From positions 1-64,000 of the forward strand of contig JAXLXI010000006.1 of assembly GCA_046328035.1 (NCBI GenBank): a DNA stretch of 64,000 bases, given 5' to 3'. The notes beneath the pieces are model-generated. The model worked only from the letters and a program-made list of their open reading frames with translations, ran no database searches and was not told where the DNA came from. Source of the stretch: JBGASG01 sp046328035. Its GTDB lineage: Bacteria > Cyanobacteriota > Vampirovibrionia > Obscuribacterales > Obscuribacteraceae. Below, one piece after another: positions 45,073 to 53,784 of this stretch (position 1 is its first letter; each line of letters opens with the position of its first letter). Both the position numbers and the translations under genes were made by a program.

Positions 45073-45266
45073 TGGTCTGATCCTTTAAGTGTTTGCACGA
45101 GTACGCCGCACATCGGATAACTTCGTGTGCGCGCGTCTTGTGAAAGAAGAGAAAACTTGTTGCAAAAACGCTCAAACCAACAAAATGATTTGAGCGCGAA
45201 ATCGATATTTGATGTTGATGGTCCGACTAAGTCGCTGCAGCGCCATCAATTTCAGTGCACAATTCC

Positions 45267-45297
45267 ATTGTAGCGTGCGGTTTCGATTTTCTGTCAA
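45267..45297 (-). promoter_or_regulatory. Probable promoter of mob module 2
   Basis: TTGACA (45297-45292 on the minus strand) and TACAAT (45272-45267), spaced 19 bp, a little long for sigma70. Sits 195 bp upstream of the AlpA-like start. The rest of 45073-45431 is non-coding; AGGGTAAAGG at 45324-45333 resembles the inverted arm-type repeat of the att region, but no tRNA-Met sequence is present. Confidence 0.45.
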
Positions 45298-45431
45298 TGG
45301 GGAATTTTGCCGGGACCGCAACTAGGGTAAAGGATAGATCGCCCGCCTCGGTTCTTTGGTGGGTACTACAGAAGTGGTGGCATGTCAGGCTAAAATCATG
45401 GCTGCTAGCAGTTTGTCCTTAAGCCAGTGCG

Positions 45432-45689
45432 ATGACCAAGAAGAAAAAGACCATTATCGGTTTCAAGCAAGAACATCGATTCGTAGCGGAGTTGTATCGT
45501 TTCCTCGCACCATTCGTTGATGTGGAGGCAGGAGTATATTTAAGCCTTGATGGAATGGCTGCCCTACGCGGCGTTGAAGCGAAGATCTTCGAGGATTCAG
45601 ATGTTCCAGATCTTTGGTTTACCCTGGTTGGAACGACCGACGATGAGCCGATTTTTTATTGGGATTGCGAATTCGTGCCGAGCCAGTAG
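45432..45689 (+). CDS. Small hypothetical protein
   Basis: 85 aa, ATG 45432 without a clear RBS. MTKKKKTIIGFKQEHRF, then an acidic part ending DDEPIFYWDCEFVPSQ. No family recognised. Its last 34 bases overlap the 3' end of the leftward GH18-like gene. It lies at the boundary between mobile DNA and the chromosome, so it may be a passenger or not a gene at all. Confidence 0.35.
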   Translation: MTKKKKTIIGFKQEHRFVAELYRFLAPFVDVEAGVYLSLDGMAALRGVEAKIFEDSDVPDLWFTLVGTTDDEPIFYWDCEFVPSQ

Positions 45690-46590
45690 CGATCGTATAG
45701 TTTCCACTCGGCGTCGTTTGTGGTGTACTCGGATATGGGGCGATGCCGGCGATTGATTCACGCTTGCATGCTGGACTGGCAAGCCCTTCCTTGACCCCCA
45801 TGAGAGCGATGTTCAAAGTCTCGCTGTAGAAATGAACGAAGGAAAACTCTTCGTACGTCGGCACGCCGATTAGCACCCTACAGCGGGGATTGGCTTCGGC
45901 TGCGGCTTTGCTGAAGTTGATCACGGTCTCCCGCATGGTTCCGAGGTAGTTCTGCGGTAAGAATGCCACTGTATCGTATGCCATCACCGGCAGCTGATCT
46001 ACCTCGGCCGCGACTTGCTTGATATAACTGGAACTCCAGAAAAAATGCGCATCGGCACCGAGGTTGCTGCCGGTGGGAATCTTTGCTCTGGTGGCGCGGA
46101 GAAGTTCGAGGTAGTGCTGATCGCCGTCGAAAGTCATCTCGAAATCCCATTGGATGCCGTCGAAGCCGACCCCTTTGGTCAATTGTTCAGCTGCTGCTAC
46201 CATGCGCTCGCGAACGGCGGTTTTGCTCAAGTCGACTTCGCCGCCTGTATGAATGTTCACTGCGCCCACCCAGGCAATCACTTTGACGTTGGGACAGAGG
46301 CGATGGAGCGCATCAATCAGGTGTCGAGCGGCGTCTGTGGGTGGGAAACGTTGTTCGCCTGTGGCGGTGATGTCACGGCAGTGGAAATATGCGTAGCGGA
46401 TCTGGTGCTCTTTGAGCAGACCCGCCATGGACTCGATGTCCTTCTCCGTGACCTTGCCGTGATACCACTTAGAACCCAGCCAGAGTCCGTTCTCGCCGAT
46501 GTTGTAGTCGGTGGCGGGCGGATCAAGTTCGTGGGAGTATACATAGAAAATTGCTGCGGTTAGAACGACGAAGATGGCAGTCACCACCAC
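45656..46590 (-). pseudogene. Membrane-anchored GH18-like TIM-barrel protein, frameshifted near 3' end
   Basis: GTG 46590; one N-terminal helix (VVTAIFVVLTAAIFYVYS), then a barrel: RYAYFHCRDITA, VKVIAWVGAVN, GFDGIQWDFEM (compare the DGxDxDxE motif of GH18 chitinases), LPVMAYD, CRVLIGVPTY. After IAPYP (near 45722) the frame runs on as PSTPQTT..., but the +1 frame reads EYTTNDAEWKLYDRYWLG and stops at 45658, a far more natural ending. A one-base deletion in TATCC-GAG explains it. It may be a sequencing error; the catalytic barrel is unaffected. Confidence 0.6.
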
Positions 46591-46628
46591 CGCCGCGACA
46601 AAAAATTTACCAGCGGCGAACGGCTTTT

Positions 46629-46781
46629 TCAGAAGAGTTCCTCGGCCAGTGCGACAATTATGCCCGCCGGACCTCGCATGTAGCAGAGCCTGTACTTGTC
46701 CTCGTATTGAGGGAAAAAGGCGATAGTGTCTTGAAGGTCGTCGACGACGATGCTGACGTGGTCCAATCGTTTGATAGTCAT
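46629..46781 (-). pseudogene. Internally deleted VOC/glyoxalase-family remnant
   Basis: 50 codons. The start MTIKRLDHVSIVVDDLQDTIAFF is the first beta-alpha unit of a glyoxalase/VOC protein, and the end YRLCYMRGPAGIIVALAEEL is the last unit; the roughly 80 residues normally between them are missing, in frame. The stop is 38 bp before the GH18-like gene start. Not expected to fold or bind metal. Confidence 0.65.
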
Positions 46782-46808
46782 GCCAGCAACAGTTGTTTGA
46801 GTGCGAGA

Positions 46809-47747
46809 CTAGTTACCGTACGGCAGCTTCAAATCGTTGAAGAAAAGCACGCCCGAGTTCTTCAAGTACTTGAACTTCTTGTGGTCGAGCAAGTAGACGA
46901 TGTAGAAGTCGCCGAGGTCGCCCTGGCACTTCAGTGAGTAGAAGCGGCGATTATCTCCGAGCGCTGCCAGCGCCTGGCTGAACTTGTCCACTACACCGAC
47001 GACGTTGGTGGTGCTCAAGTACATTGTCTGACCGTCGGCTCTCTCGAAGCGCACGAGCAGCGGCTCGCCCTTGCCGCAGTTGCCTTTCCACTCCATGGGC
47101 ACGAGCAGATTGGAGTTGCCGACCAGTCGGCTGAGCACCTTAACTACTTCGAGAAATTCGAAGTCTTTATATGGAGAGAGAAACAGCCCGTCTTCGAGCC
47201 AGCGTTGCCACCACCTCTGGGGATCGGTGGCGTAATAGTGGAGGAGCATGCCGCCCAGGCGTCGATTGTTACTGGCGCGTTCAACTTGCATGTAGGAGCG
47301 GGCAGCCTCGAGCACGGGACCGTGCAATTCTTTGGCCAGCTTGCAGCCTTTCAGTTCGGCTACGGCGACATGCAGTGGAATGTAGTCGGGGCGGGCTTCC
47401 ATCGGCCGGCGCAATGCCAGTTGCGGCACGCCTGACTCACCGGTCAGCCGATTTACCTTGTCGAAGAGAGCCGTCATGCCCTGGCGCATCGTGCCGAGCA
47501 AGTTGTGATTGGGATCGTTCGATTCGATGATGCGCACGCTGGTTTTCCAGTGCGGCAGCGCTTCATCGTATTGTTCGAGAGCGGACAGGGTTTTGGCGAA
47601 GTAGTAGAAGATCTCCCCGACTTCGCGCGATTCCTGGACCTGGCTCTTTTTGATGTCGATCACGCAGGATTGCCAGTGCCTGGCGGCCTGCTCCATGTCC
47701 CCATCCATCATGGCGATTTTCGCCAGCTGATTCTGTGTTTGCCACAT
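46809..47747 (-). CDS. TPR-containing hypothetical protein
   Basis: 312 aa, ATG 47747 with an in-frame stop close upstream. TPR-like start (AKIAMMDGDMEQAARHWQSC; YFAKTLSALEQYDEALPHWKTS). The C-terminal half (about 150-312) is a separate alpha/beta domain with WWQRWLEDGLFLSPYKDFEFLEV and FYIVYLLDHKKFKYL. No signal peptide, so probably cytoplasmic. Function unknown. Confidence 0.75.
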   Translation of the reverse strand: MWQTQNQLAKIAMMDGDMEQAARHWQSCVIDIKKSQVQESREVGEIFYYFAKTLSALEQYDEALPHWKTSVRIIESNDPNHNLLGTMRQGMTALFDKVNRLTGESGVPQLALRRPMEARPDYIPLHVAVAELKGCKLAKELHGPVLEAARSYMQVERASNNRRLGGMLLHYYATDPQRWWQRWLEDGLFLSPYKDFEFLEVVKVLSRLVGNSNLLVPMEWKGNCGKGEPLLVRFERADGQTMYLSTTNVVGVVDKFSQALAALGDNRRFYSLKCQGDLGDFYIVYLLDHKKFKYLKNSGVLFFNDLKLPYGN

Positions 47748-47910
47748 CGGCCAATGCCTCTACCAATGACAAGACTAGGTTCGGCGGCGTGCAATCGTCA
47801 TGAAACAGGGGGGCGCCATGTCAGACGGGGGAGATGCGGAAACCGGAACGGCGTCACTATATGTGGTGACCGCCGTTTCTTCCAGTCATCCGTGCTAACC
47901 CGCACAGAAT

Positions 47911-47948
47911 CTAATAAGAAAAGCCGCCGGCTAACGCGCCGACGGCTT
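47911..47948 (-). terminator. Terminator of tRNA-Gly
   Basis: On the minus strand AAGCCGTCGGC pairs with GCCGGCGGCTT (one G-T pair) around a 6-base loop, followed by TTCTTATT. Starts 5 bases after the tRNA 3' end. Confidence 0.85.
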
Positions 47949-47953
47949 AAAAA

Positions 47954-48027
47954 TGGAGCGGGTAGCGGGAATCGAACCCGCGTGTGCAGCTTGGAAGGCT
48001 GCCGTTCTACCATTGAACTACACCCGC
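47954..48027 (-). tRNA. tRNA-Gly (anticodon TCC)
   Basis: 74 nt including an encoded CCA. Acceptor 5' strand GCGGGTG, D arm GTTCAATGGTAGAAC, anticodon stem-loop GCAGC-CTTCCAA-GCTGC, T arm GCGGG-TTCGATT-CCCGC. All four stems pair. Followed by a strong terminator. Not disrupted by any element. Confidence 0.97.
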
Positions 48028-48243
48028 ACGAGGGCAGTTGCTTCCTATTGATAGTACCACAGCCAAATTAGATTGGAATAACACCCTCTTGAAAACCGCT
48101 GTGGGACGGAGATTCGGGGACTTTTAATTAAAATTTCAGCAACTTGTGAAGATCCTTTGAGAATGATAAGTTACCCCTGTTAATGGTTCCTTTATATTCA
48201 TGGGTGCAGTCTGACTGGTATCTCTTAGTAGGAATCCCCTCTT

Positions 48244-49413
48244 ATGGCAACCTTCATTCAACTTCTCGCTCAGATGGCTGACGAAAGACAAATACAGGCA
48301 CTGGGCACATCGGTCCCCAAGAAACTCGTCCCCCCGCACATCGAACAGCTCAAGGCTTATCAGCCGGGGCGTCCAGCCGATCAGCTGAAGAAGGACCTGG
48401 GCATCGAGCGCTTCGTCAGTCTGGCGTCGAATGAAAATCCCATGGGACCACCCGCCAGCGTTCAGGCTGCCATCACCAAGGCAATGACCGAGATGAATCG
48501 CTACCCCGACATGGGTGCCTTCGATTTGCGCGGACTGCTCGCCACCAAGTTTAGTGTCAAAATTGAAAACGTCGTGATCGGCAGCGGCTCTGAGAGCATC
48601 ATGGCCAACATCATCCGCGCTTTCTTGCACGGCGATGATGAGGTCGTCACTTCCGAAGGCACGTTCATCGGCTTCTATGTGTTAGTCGGCTCGCAAGGCG
48701 TGCGCTTGAAGAAAGTGCCGCTCAAGAACTATCACTTCGACCTGGACGGCATCGCTAACGCGATTACTGAAAAGACAAAACTGGTTTATCTGTGCAACCC
48801 GAACAACCCGACGGGCACAACTTTCTCGCGCGCTCAGTTCGAGAATTTCATGAAGAAGATACCTGAACACGTTCTGGTTCTTCTCGACGAAGCCTACTTC
48901 GAATTCACAGCGGACGATGAAGATTTCCCGGATTCGATGGCTTACCGCTACGACAACGTGTTGACATTGCGCACGTTCTCCAAGGCGTACGGTATGGCCG
49001 GTATTCGTTTGGGCTACGGACTCGGACACGAGTACTTGATGGGTTTCATCCAGAAGGTGAAGCTGCCTTTCGAGCCCAACAACCTGGCGCAAGCCGCCGG
49101 CGTTGCGGCTCTCAAAGATCACGACTACCTCGAAAAGACTTTGAAGAACACGCGCGAAGGCATGAAGATGATCACCGATGAATTCAAACGTCTCGGTATC
49201 AACTACGTTCCATCCAGCGCTAACTATGTGATGGTGCCCTACGAGAGCCAGGAAAAGGTGACGGCACTGCACGAGGGTCTGCTGAGGCAAGGTGTTGCAA
49301 TTAGACCTCTGGTGGCATTCGGACTGCCTTATTGCTTCCGTGTCACTATCGGGCTTCCCGAAGAGAACGAGCTGTTCATCTCGGCTTTGCGGAAGGTTCT
49401 GGCGGCCGGCTAA
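48244..49413 (+). CDS. hisC: Histidinol-phosphate aminotransferase
   Basis: 389 aa. Fold-type I PLP enzyme of the HisC/Cobalamin-C family: SLASNENPMGPP, YPDMGAFDLRGLLA, GSGSESIMANIIRAF, LCNPNNPTGT, LLDEAYFEF, the PLP lysine in LRTFSKAYGMAGIRLGYG, and the C-terminal phosphate Arg in FRVTIGLPEENELF. The first 25 residues are an extension relative to E. coli HisC. Catalyses histidinol-phosphate plus 2-oxoglutarate in histidine synthesis; a related aminotransferase activity (Tyr/Phe) cannot be excluded. Stand-alone, with its own upstream region after tRNA-Gly; its 3' end overlaps the radical SAM gene by 38 bp. Confidence 0.9.
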   Translation: MATFIQLLAQMADERQIQALGTSVPKKLVPPHIEQLKAYQPGRPADQLKKDLGIERFVSLASNENPMGPPASVQAAITKAMTEMNRYPDMGAFDLRGLLATKFSVKIENVVIGSGSESIMANIIRAFLHGDDEVVTSEGTFIGFYVLVGSQGVRLKKVPLKNYHFDLDGIANAITEKTKLVYLCNPNNPTGTTFSRAQFENFMKKIPEHVLVLLDEAYFEFTADDEDFPDSMAYRYDNVLTLRTFSKAYGMAGIRLGYGLGHEYLMGFIQKVKLPFEPNNLAQAAGVAALKDHDYLEKTLKNTREGMKMITDEFKRLGINYVPSSANYVMVPYESQEKVTALHEGLLRQGVAIRPLVAFGLPYCFRVTIGLPEENELFISALRKVLAAG

Positions 49414-50176
49414 CCGATTGATCTTGGAATTTTGACTTGATGTAGCAGCGTGCCGCTTCATGCCGGCGCTCGTCGAACCAATCTTTGTATTTCTCCAGCA
49501 AGTGTGGGCGCTGCATAACGTCTGTCCAGTTGATGTTTTGCGTCCAGACCTTATCGACGTACGGCTTCAGCAATCCAGCCAGTCGCTCTGGGTCGCAGGG
49601 CAAAAGCGGTGATAGTGATGCGTAATTCTTGATGTTGTTGTCGTGCAGCGTCCGCAAGACTTTGATGCGCTGCGCGATGGAGGGCGCACCGGGCTCAAAC
49701 TCCGACCGCACGTCTTCGCGATCGGTGGTGATGCTGACGCCCACCTCCAGCGCTGAACCGAAGGCTTTCAGCAAGTCTACGTCTTGCAAAATCAAGTGAC
49801 TGCGCGTGTGCATGGTGACCTGGCGCGGCTGATAGCGGAGCAGCTCTTGCAGACAACGGCGCGTCAGTCGATATTTGAGTTCGAGGTATTGATAAGGATC
49901 GGTTGCCGAACTAAAGAAGATGCGGCTGCCGAAGACTTTCAAGCGGTCGCGGCGAATCAAATCGGGCGCGTTGATTTTGACGTTCACCCACGACCCCCAT
50001 TCGTCGGGGGAGTGCTCGCCCGGAAACTTGGGGACGTAGCAATAAGAGCAGCGGAATGCGCAACCCGCGTAGGGGTTGAGTGTGAAGTCATACCAGCCCG
50101 ACAGGGATCCAAAGTTCTGGGGTGTCAGGATGGTCTTCGCCTGGATTTCGCGAATCTTGTCTGGTTCGGGCGCCAA
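49376..50176 (-). CDS. SPL-like radical SAM protein
   Basis: 266 aa. The cluster motif CAFRCSYC (CxxxCxxC) near 39-46 after TLNPYAGC, then FFSSATDPYQYLELKYRLTRRCLQELL and VGVSITTDREDVRSEFEPGAPSIAQRI, as in the Rv2578c/spore photoproduct lyase-like family. The start is TTG at 50176, the only start before an in-frame stop. Role in DNA repair or modification is unproven for this subfamily. Convergent with hisC, and the tails overlap. Confidence 0.85.
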   Translation of the reverse strand: MAPEPDKIREIQAKTILTPQNFGSLSGWYDFTLNPYAGCAFRCSYCYVPKFPGEHSPDEWGSWVNVKINAPDLIRRDRLKVFGSRIFFSSATDPYQYLELKYRLTRRCLQELLRYQPRQVTMHTRSHLILQDVDLLKAFGSALEVGVSITTDREDVRSEFEPGAPSIAQRIKVLRTLHDNNIKNYASLSPLLPCDPERLAGLLKPYVDKVWTQNINWTDVMQRPHLLEKYKDWFDERRHEAARCYIKSKFQDQSVSRPPEPSAKPR

Positions 50177-50273
50177 CGGATTTAATGCTCAAGCTGTGTC
50201 TAAAACATCCATATGTATGGTAATATATCACCAGGACAGTAGATCACACACACACCTCTGTTCCTCCTTTGTT

Positions 50274-50300
50274 GCCAGGGCAGTTCGCTTCTGCCCTGGC
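50274..50300. terminator. Strong hairpin in 50177-50354 gap
   Basis: GCCAGGGCAG (50274-50283) and CTGCCCTGGC (50291-50300) are perfectly complementary with a 7-base loop; a T-rich tract (TTCTGGTTTCTT) follows on the plus strand only. It lies between two leftward genes, so its use as a terminator is uncertain. Confidence 0.5.
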
Positions 50301-50354
50301 TTCTGGTTTCTTCAGAGCAGAACGTCTGTGGTTTCTTAAAGGGCGGGTGCGGGT

Positions 50355-50660
50355 TCAGCAGTCGCAGCACAAGGCCTGGGCCGCGCGCACACGCGTGATG
50401 TCCGATTCTTCCTTGCGTCCCTGATTGCGTATGGCATCGGCAAGCAACAGAAGTGCATTGCTCAGAAGCTCGCCATCATCACCGGAGATTTCTCTGGCGC
50501 ATGCCACCGCTTCGCGCAGCCAGCCTTCCGCTCTGTCAAACTTGCCGGAGGCGAGCGCCTGTCGCCCAGCTCTAAGCAATACCGCGTATTCCATGAGGTC
50601 GCGATAGCGGACCTCGGGCAAATAGCTCATCCAGTATGCGACCGATTCGTCTTGAGACAT
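50355..50660 (-). CDS. Small TPR-like protein
   Basis: 101 aa, ATG 50660. Helical pairs LMEYAVLLRAGRQALASGKFDRAEGWLREAVACA and LLSNALLLLADAIRNQGRKEESDITR are one and a half TPRs. The tail ends LCCDC, three Cys in the last four residues. No signal peptide. Function unknown. Confidence 0.6.
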   Translation of the reverse strand: MSQDESVAYWMSYLPEVRYRDLMEYAVLLRAGRQALASGKFDRAEGWLREAVACAREISGDDGELLSNALLLLADAIRNQGRKEESDITRVRAAQALCCDC

Positions 50661-51049
50661 TCGCGAGCCAGGTAGTAAAGTTTGCTACACCGCTGATTAT
50701 GCCCATTTCGCAGCGTTTTTCGCTGGTGGCTTACTGCACAGCTTGCCGTCGTAATTCTCACTACTTTGCCGAAACCGGCTTGGCATGCGACTTTCTGCTG
50801 CTGAGTTTTTCGCCTCCCGCGAAAAATAATCTGAATTCCATTGCGAAATCTTTAGCTGAACGGCAGCCTGAGCGATTCCTGTGGTAGTCCGCTCGGACTG
50901 TGAGCAGATGATTGGGTTGCGCCACTTGTCTGCCGGAGAGCGGGCGCAACAATCTGGACAGTTGCCAAAGTGTTCGCCGACTACATTTGATAAACCCACA
51001 AATAGGATGATGTGAAGTATCCTTATTGACCGCATTGTGGAGATGTTTT
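50661..51049. other. Intergenic region without recognisable gene
   Basis: 389 bp between the divergent small TPR gene and the acyl-CoA synthetase. Frames here lack codon-bias signals and family resemblance. It should contain both promoters; a likely RBS (GGAG) precedes the ATG at 51050. No repeats noticed. Confidence 0.5.
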
Positions 51050-52741
51050 ATGACTCAGCAGGTTGGCAGCGACAGCGTTCTCGGATTTCTGACCAGCAGA
51101 TCCGCCAAGTTCGCCGATCGCGTAGCGCTGGCGCGTGACGAAGGTGACAAGAAGAACGAACTCACCTACGGGCAACTGCATGAGCGGGCGCGCAAGCTGG
51201 CGTCCTACCTGATCGCACACGGCATCCAGCCCGGTGAACGCATCGCGCTGCTCAGTGAGTCGCGTCCGGAATGGGGCATTTGTCTTTTCGGTACGATGCG
51301 CTCCGGAGCAATTCTGGTGCCGCTCGACATCAAACTCACCGAGTCTGAATTGCGCTCGATACTTACCGATGCACAGCCGTCGGTGATCCTTGTTTCTTCC
51401 CATTATCGACCGACCATTAAGGCTTTGCTGCCTGAGCTGCCCTCGGTGCGGCAGGTATTCACGGTCGATGCAGATTTCGAAGACGATGATGCGCCTTCGA
51501 TTGAAACGCTGCTTCCGGAAAATGTCATCGACGGCTTCGACAGAGAAGCAGACGAGACGGCGCTGATCGTGTACACCTCGGGCACCACAGGCAGTCCCAA
51601 AGGTGTGATGACCACGTTCGGTAATTTGCGCTTCGAAGTCAACAGTTTCAAAGACATCATTGGATTGAACGAGGACGATCGCATGCTGTCGATCTTGCCT
51701 CTCAATCACCTTTTTGAGCTGACCGGCGGATTGCTGGGTGTTCTCAACTACGGTGGCTCTGTTGTCTTTTGTGACTCGCTGCGCCCGCAGGAGATCATGA
51801 AAGCGATGCGCGACTACGGCATCACCGGCATGGTCGGGGTGCCCCTTTTCTTCAAGATGCTGAAATCAGGTCTCGAGCGCGAGATCAAAAAGAAGGCCGG
51901 CGAAGACGCGGCGAAGTTTCAAGCTGGTTTTGAAAAGGCAGCTGCATTGCCTATGGAAGCTCGCCGACAAATGTTTGCGCCGGTGCATGAAGCACTTGGT
52001 GGCAAGCTGCGTTTCTTCGTATCTGGTGGCGCACCGCTCGATCTGGAAACTGCCACATTCTTTGATCGACTCGGATTTCACATATTGCAAGGCTATGGTC
52101 TGACCGAGACCAGTCCCGTGATCTGCGGCAATACACTGAAGCACAACAAACTGGGCAGCGTCGGGAAAGTGCTTCCCGGTGCGGAACTGCGTATCGATAA
52201 AAAAGATCCTTCCGACACGGAAGGAGAGATACTGACGCGCGGACCCAATGTCATGAAGGGTTACTACAAGCACGACGAGAAAACCAGAGAGGTTATCGAT
52301 GCAGAGGGCTGGTTCCACACCGGCGACCTGGGGCATGTCGATGAAGACGGTTTCCTCTTCATCACCGGACGCCTGAAAAACCTGATCGTGCTGGGTGGCG
52401 GCAAGAAAATCTTTCCGGAGGAAGTGGAAGCAGCGCTTGGACACGCACCGTCCGTCAAGGAGATCTGTGTCGTATCCCGCAAGCTGGCAGGCGGACACAA
52501 AGAAGGGACCGAGGAAGTCTGCGCTGTGATAGTTCCGCAAGATGCGCTCCAGAAGGAGTTCGAGGGCAACCCCGACGGGCTGGCCAAGGCGGTGACTGCC
52601 GACCTGGAGAAGCTTTACGACAACCTGGCAACTTATAAGCGCCCGACCAGCGTGCTGATTCATCCCAGCGACTTCGAAAAGACCGCCACTCGCAAAATAA
52701 AGCGGCAGACAGTTAACGAGTGGGTTAATCAACAGAAGTAG
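51050..52741 (+). CDS. AMP-binding long-chain acyl-CoA synthetase-like enzyme
   Basis: 563 aa from ATG 51050. Adenylate-forming family: P-loop YTSGTTGSPKGVM (about 178-190), RMLSILPLNHLFELTGG, GGAPLD, GYGLTETSP (about 355-363), WFHTGDLGHVDEDGFLFITGR and the C-terminal hinge plus catalytic Lys in TATRKIKR. Activates fatty acids (ATP, CoA) for lipid synthesis or degradation; the closest known relatives are FadD-type enzymes. Single gene. Confidence 0.9.
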   Translation: MTQQVGSDSVLGFLTSRSAKFADRVALARDEGDKKNELTYGQLHERARKLASYLIAHGIQPGERIALLSESRPEWGICLFGTMRSGAILVPLDIKLTESELRSILTDAQPSVILVSSHYRPTIKALLPELPSVRQVFTVDADFEDDDAPSIETLLPENVIDGFDREADETALIVYTSGTTGSPKGVMTTFGNLRFEVNSFKDIIGLNEDDRMLSILPLNHLFELTGGLLGVLNYGGSVVFCDSLRPQEIMKAMRDYGITGMVGVPLFFKMLKSGLEREIKKKAGEDAAKFQAGFEKAAALPMEARRQMFAPVHEALGGKLRFFVSGGAPLDLETATFFDRLGFHILQGYGLTETSPVICGNTLKHNKLGSVGKVLPGAELRIDKKDPSDTEGEILTRGPNVMKGYYKHDEKTREVIDAEGWFHTGDLGHVDEDGFLFITGRLKNLIVLGGGKKIFPEEVEAALGHAPSVKEICVVSRKLAGGHKEGTEEVCAVIVPQDALQKEFEGNPDGLAKAVTADLEKLYDNLATYKRPTSVLIHPSDFEKTATRKIKRQTVNEWVNQQK

Positions 52742-52800
52742 GCTAAACTAGCTGGGCATAACTAGTTCAGCGATTACACTGAAACGGACGGACAACCAGC

Positions 52801-53763
52801 ATGACGACGGCAGCAGTCGAGCAACTCCTTGATCAGGCTTATGCGGCTCTCGAAGAAGGCAACGCCGATCAGGCCATAGCACTCGGTAAACAGCTTCTCG
52901 AACATCGCCACGCGCGCGGCTTCGAAATCATGGCGCTGGCTTACGAACTACAGGGTCGATATGAAGAAGCCGTCCAGACCCTCAAAGATGGTGTCAGCAA
53001 AGTGCCGGCCGCCTGGCCGCTCTGGGAACTGCTCGGCAACCTATATTCAGATTCGGAAGAAACAGAACAAGCGCACCAGGCTTACCAGCAAGCCCTGCAA
53101 TGCCAGGGTGCCGATACCGATTCGATCAATTACAACTATGCGATTTTGTTGAAACGCGAAAACAAGTTCGACAAAGCGTGGGAGTTGACCGAAAGGATTC
53201 ACGGCACCGAACTGCAACTGAAAGTGTTGACGTTGCGCCTCTCGCTATTGCGGGCGATGCGCCGCTACGAAGATGCGGTGCACCTGGGCAATCGCATCAT
53301 TGCAGAAATTCTTGGACAGGAAGATTTACCTGATGAAAGCATGCAGGAACTGGCTCGCACTTACGCGGAGCTGGGGCGCGCTCACTGGGAAGGCAAAGGC
53401 GACCGCCAGTCTGCCTGGGAGAATGCCTGGAAAGCTTTGGAATGGGATCGCTCCGATGCCGGGGCACTATGGTTGGTGCGCGAGATCATCGGGCGCAAAG
53501 CCGCGACATCGCATCACTGGAAGCTGGTGGTCGAGGGACGTTGGCATTTCCCTCTCGAGCCGGACAAGCCGCCGCCGGGATTTATCACCACTTATGAAGT
53601 CGTTGCCGACACGCCCGAGGCGGCGCTCACTTACGCGCAAGACCTGGAACCGGTTGAAGTGCGCCAAACGATGAAGATGGATAGCTGCGAAGACATGGGT
53701 GCGGCCGCCGAGGAGAACCAGGGCGTGTACTGGCGCAGCGGCTACGGCTTTTACATGAAGTAA
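52801..53763 (+). CDS. TPR protein with C-terminal alpha/beta domain
   Basis: 320 aa. TPRs from residue 5 to about 215: YAALEEGNADQAIALGKQLL, ALAYELQGRYEEAVQTL, LLGNLYSDSEETEQAHQAYQQAL, LARTYAELGRAHW. The end (about 240-320) is different: HHWKLVVEGRWHFPLE, YEVVADTPEAALTYAQDLEP, a ferredoxin-like strand-helix pattern. No signal peptide. 60 bp after the synthetase; shares a bidirectional terminator with the next gene. Confidence 0.8.
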   Translation: MTTAAVEQLLDQAYAALEEGNADQAIALGKQLLEHRHARGFEIMALAYELQGRYEEAVQTLKDGVSKVPAAWPLWELLGNLYSDSEETEQAHQAYQQALQCQGADTDSINYNYAILLKRENKFDKAWELTERIHGTELQLKVLTLRLSLLRAMRRYEDAVHLGNRIIAEILGQEDLPDESMQELARTYAELGRAHWEGKGDRQSAWENAWKALEWDRSDAGALWLVREIIGRKAATSHHWKLVVEGRWHFPLEPDKPPPGFITTYEVVADTPEAALTYAQDLEPVEVRQTMKMDSCEDMGAAAEENQGVYWRSGYGFYMK

Positions 53764-53784
53764 CTACGAACGAAGTAGTTACTT
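53758..53784. terminator. Bidirectional terminator between convergent TPR genes
   Basis: AAGTAACTAC (53758-53767) and GTAGTTACTT (53775-53784) form a perfect stem. Both stop codons are built into the stem; a T-rich tract follows on the plus strand (GTTTTTACTTTT). Confidence 0.7.

Noticed and set aside
50697..51035. Possible gene in the gap before the acyl-CoA synthetase
   Set aside because: No RBS, no family resemblance, and it would occupy the region expected to hold the synthetase promoter.
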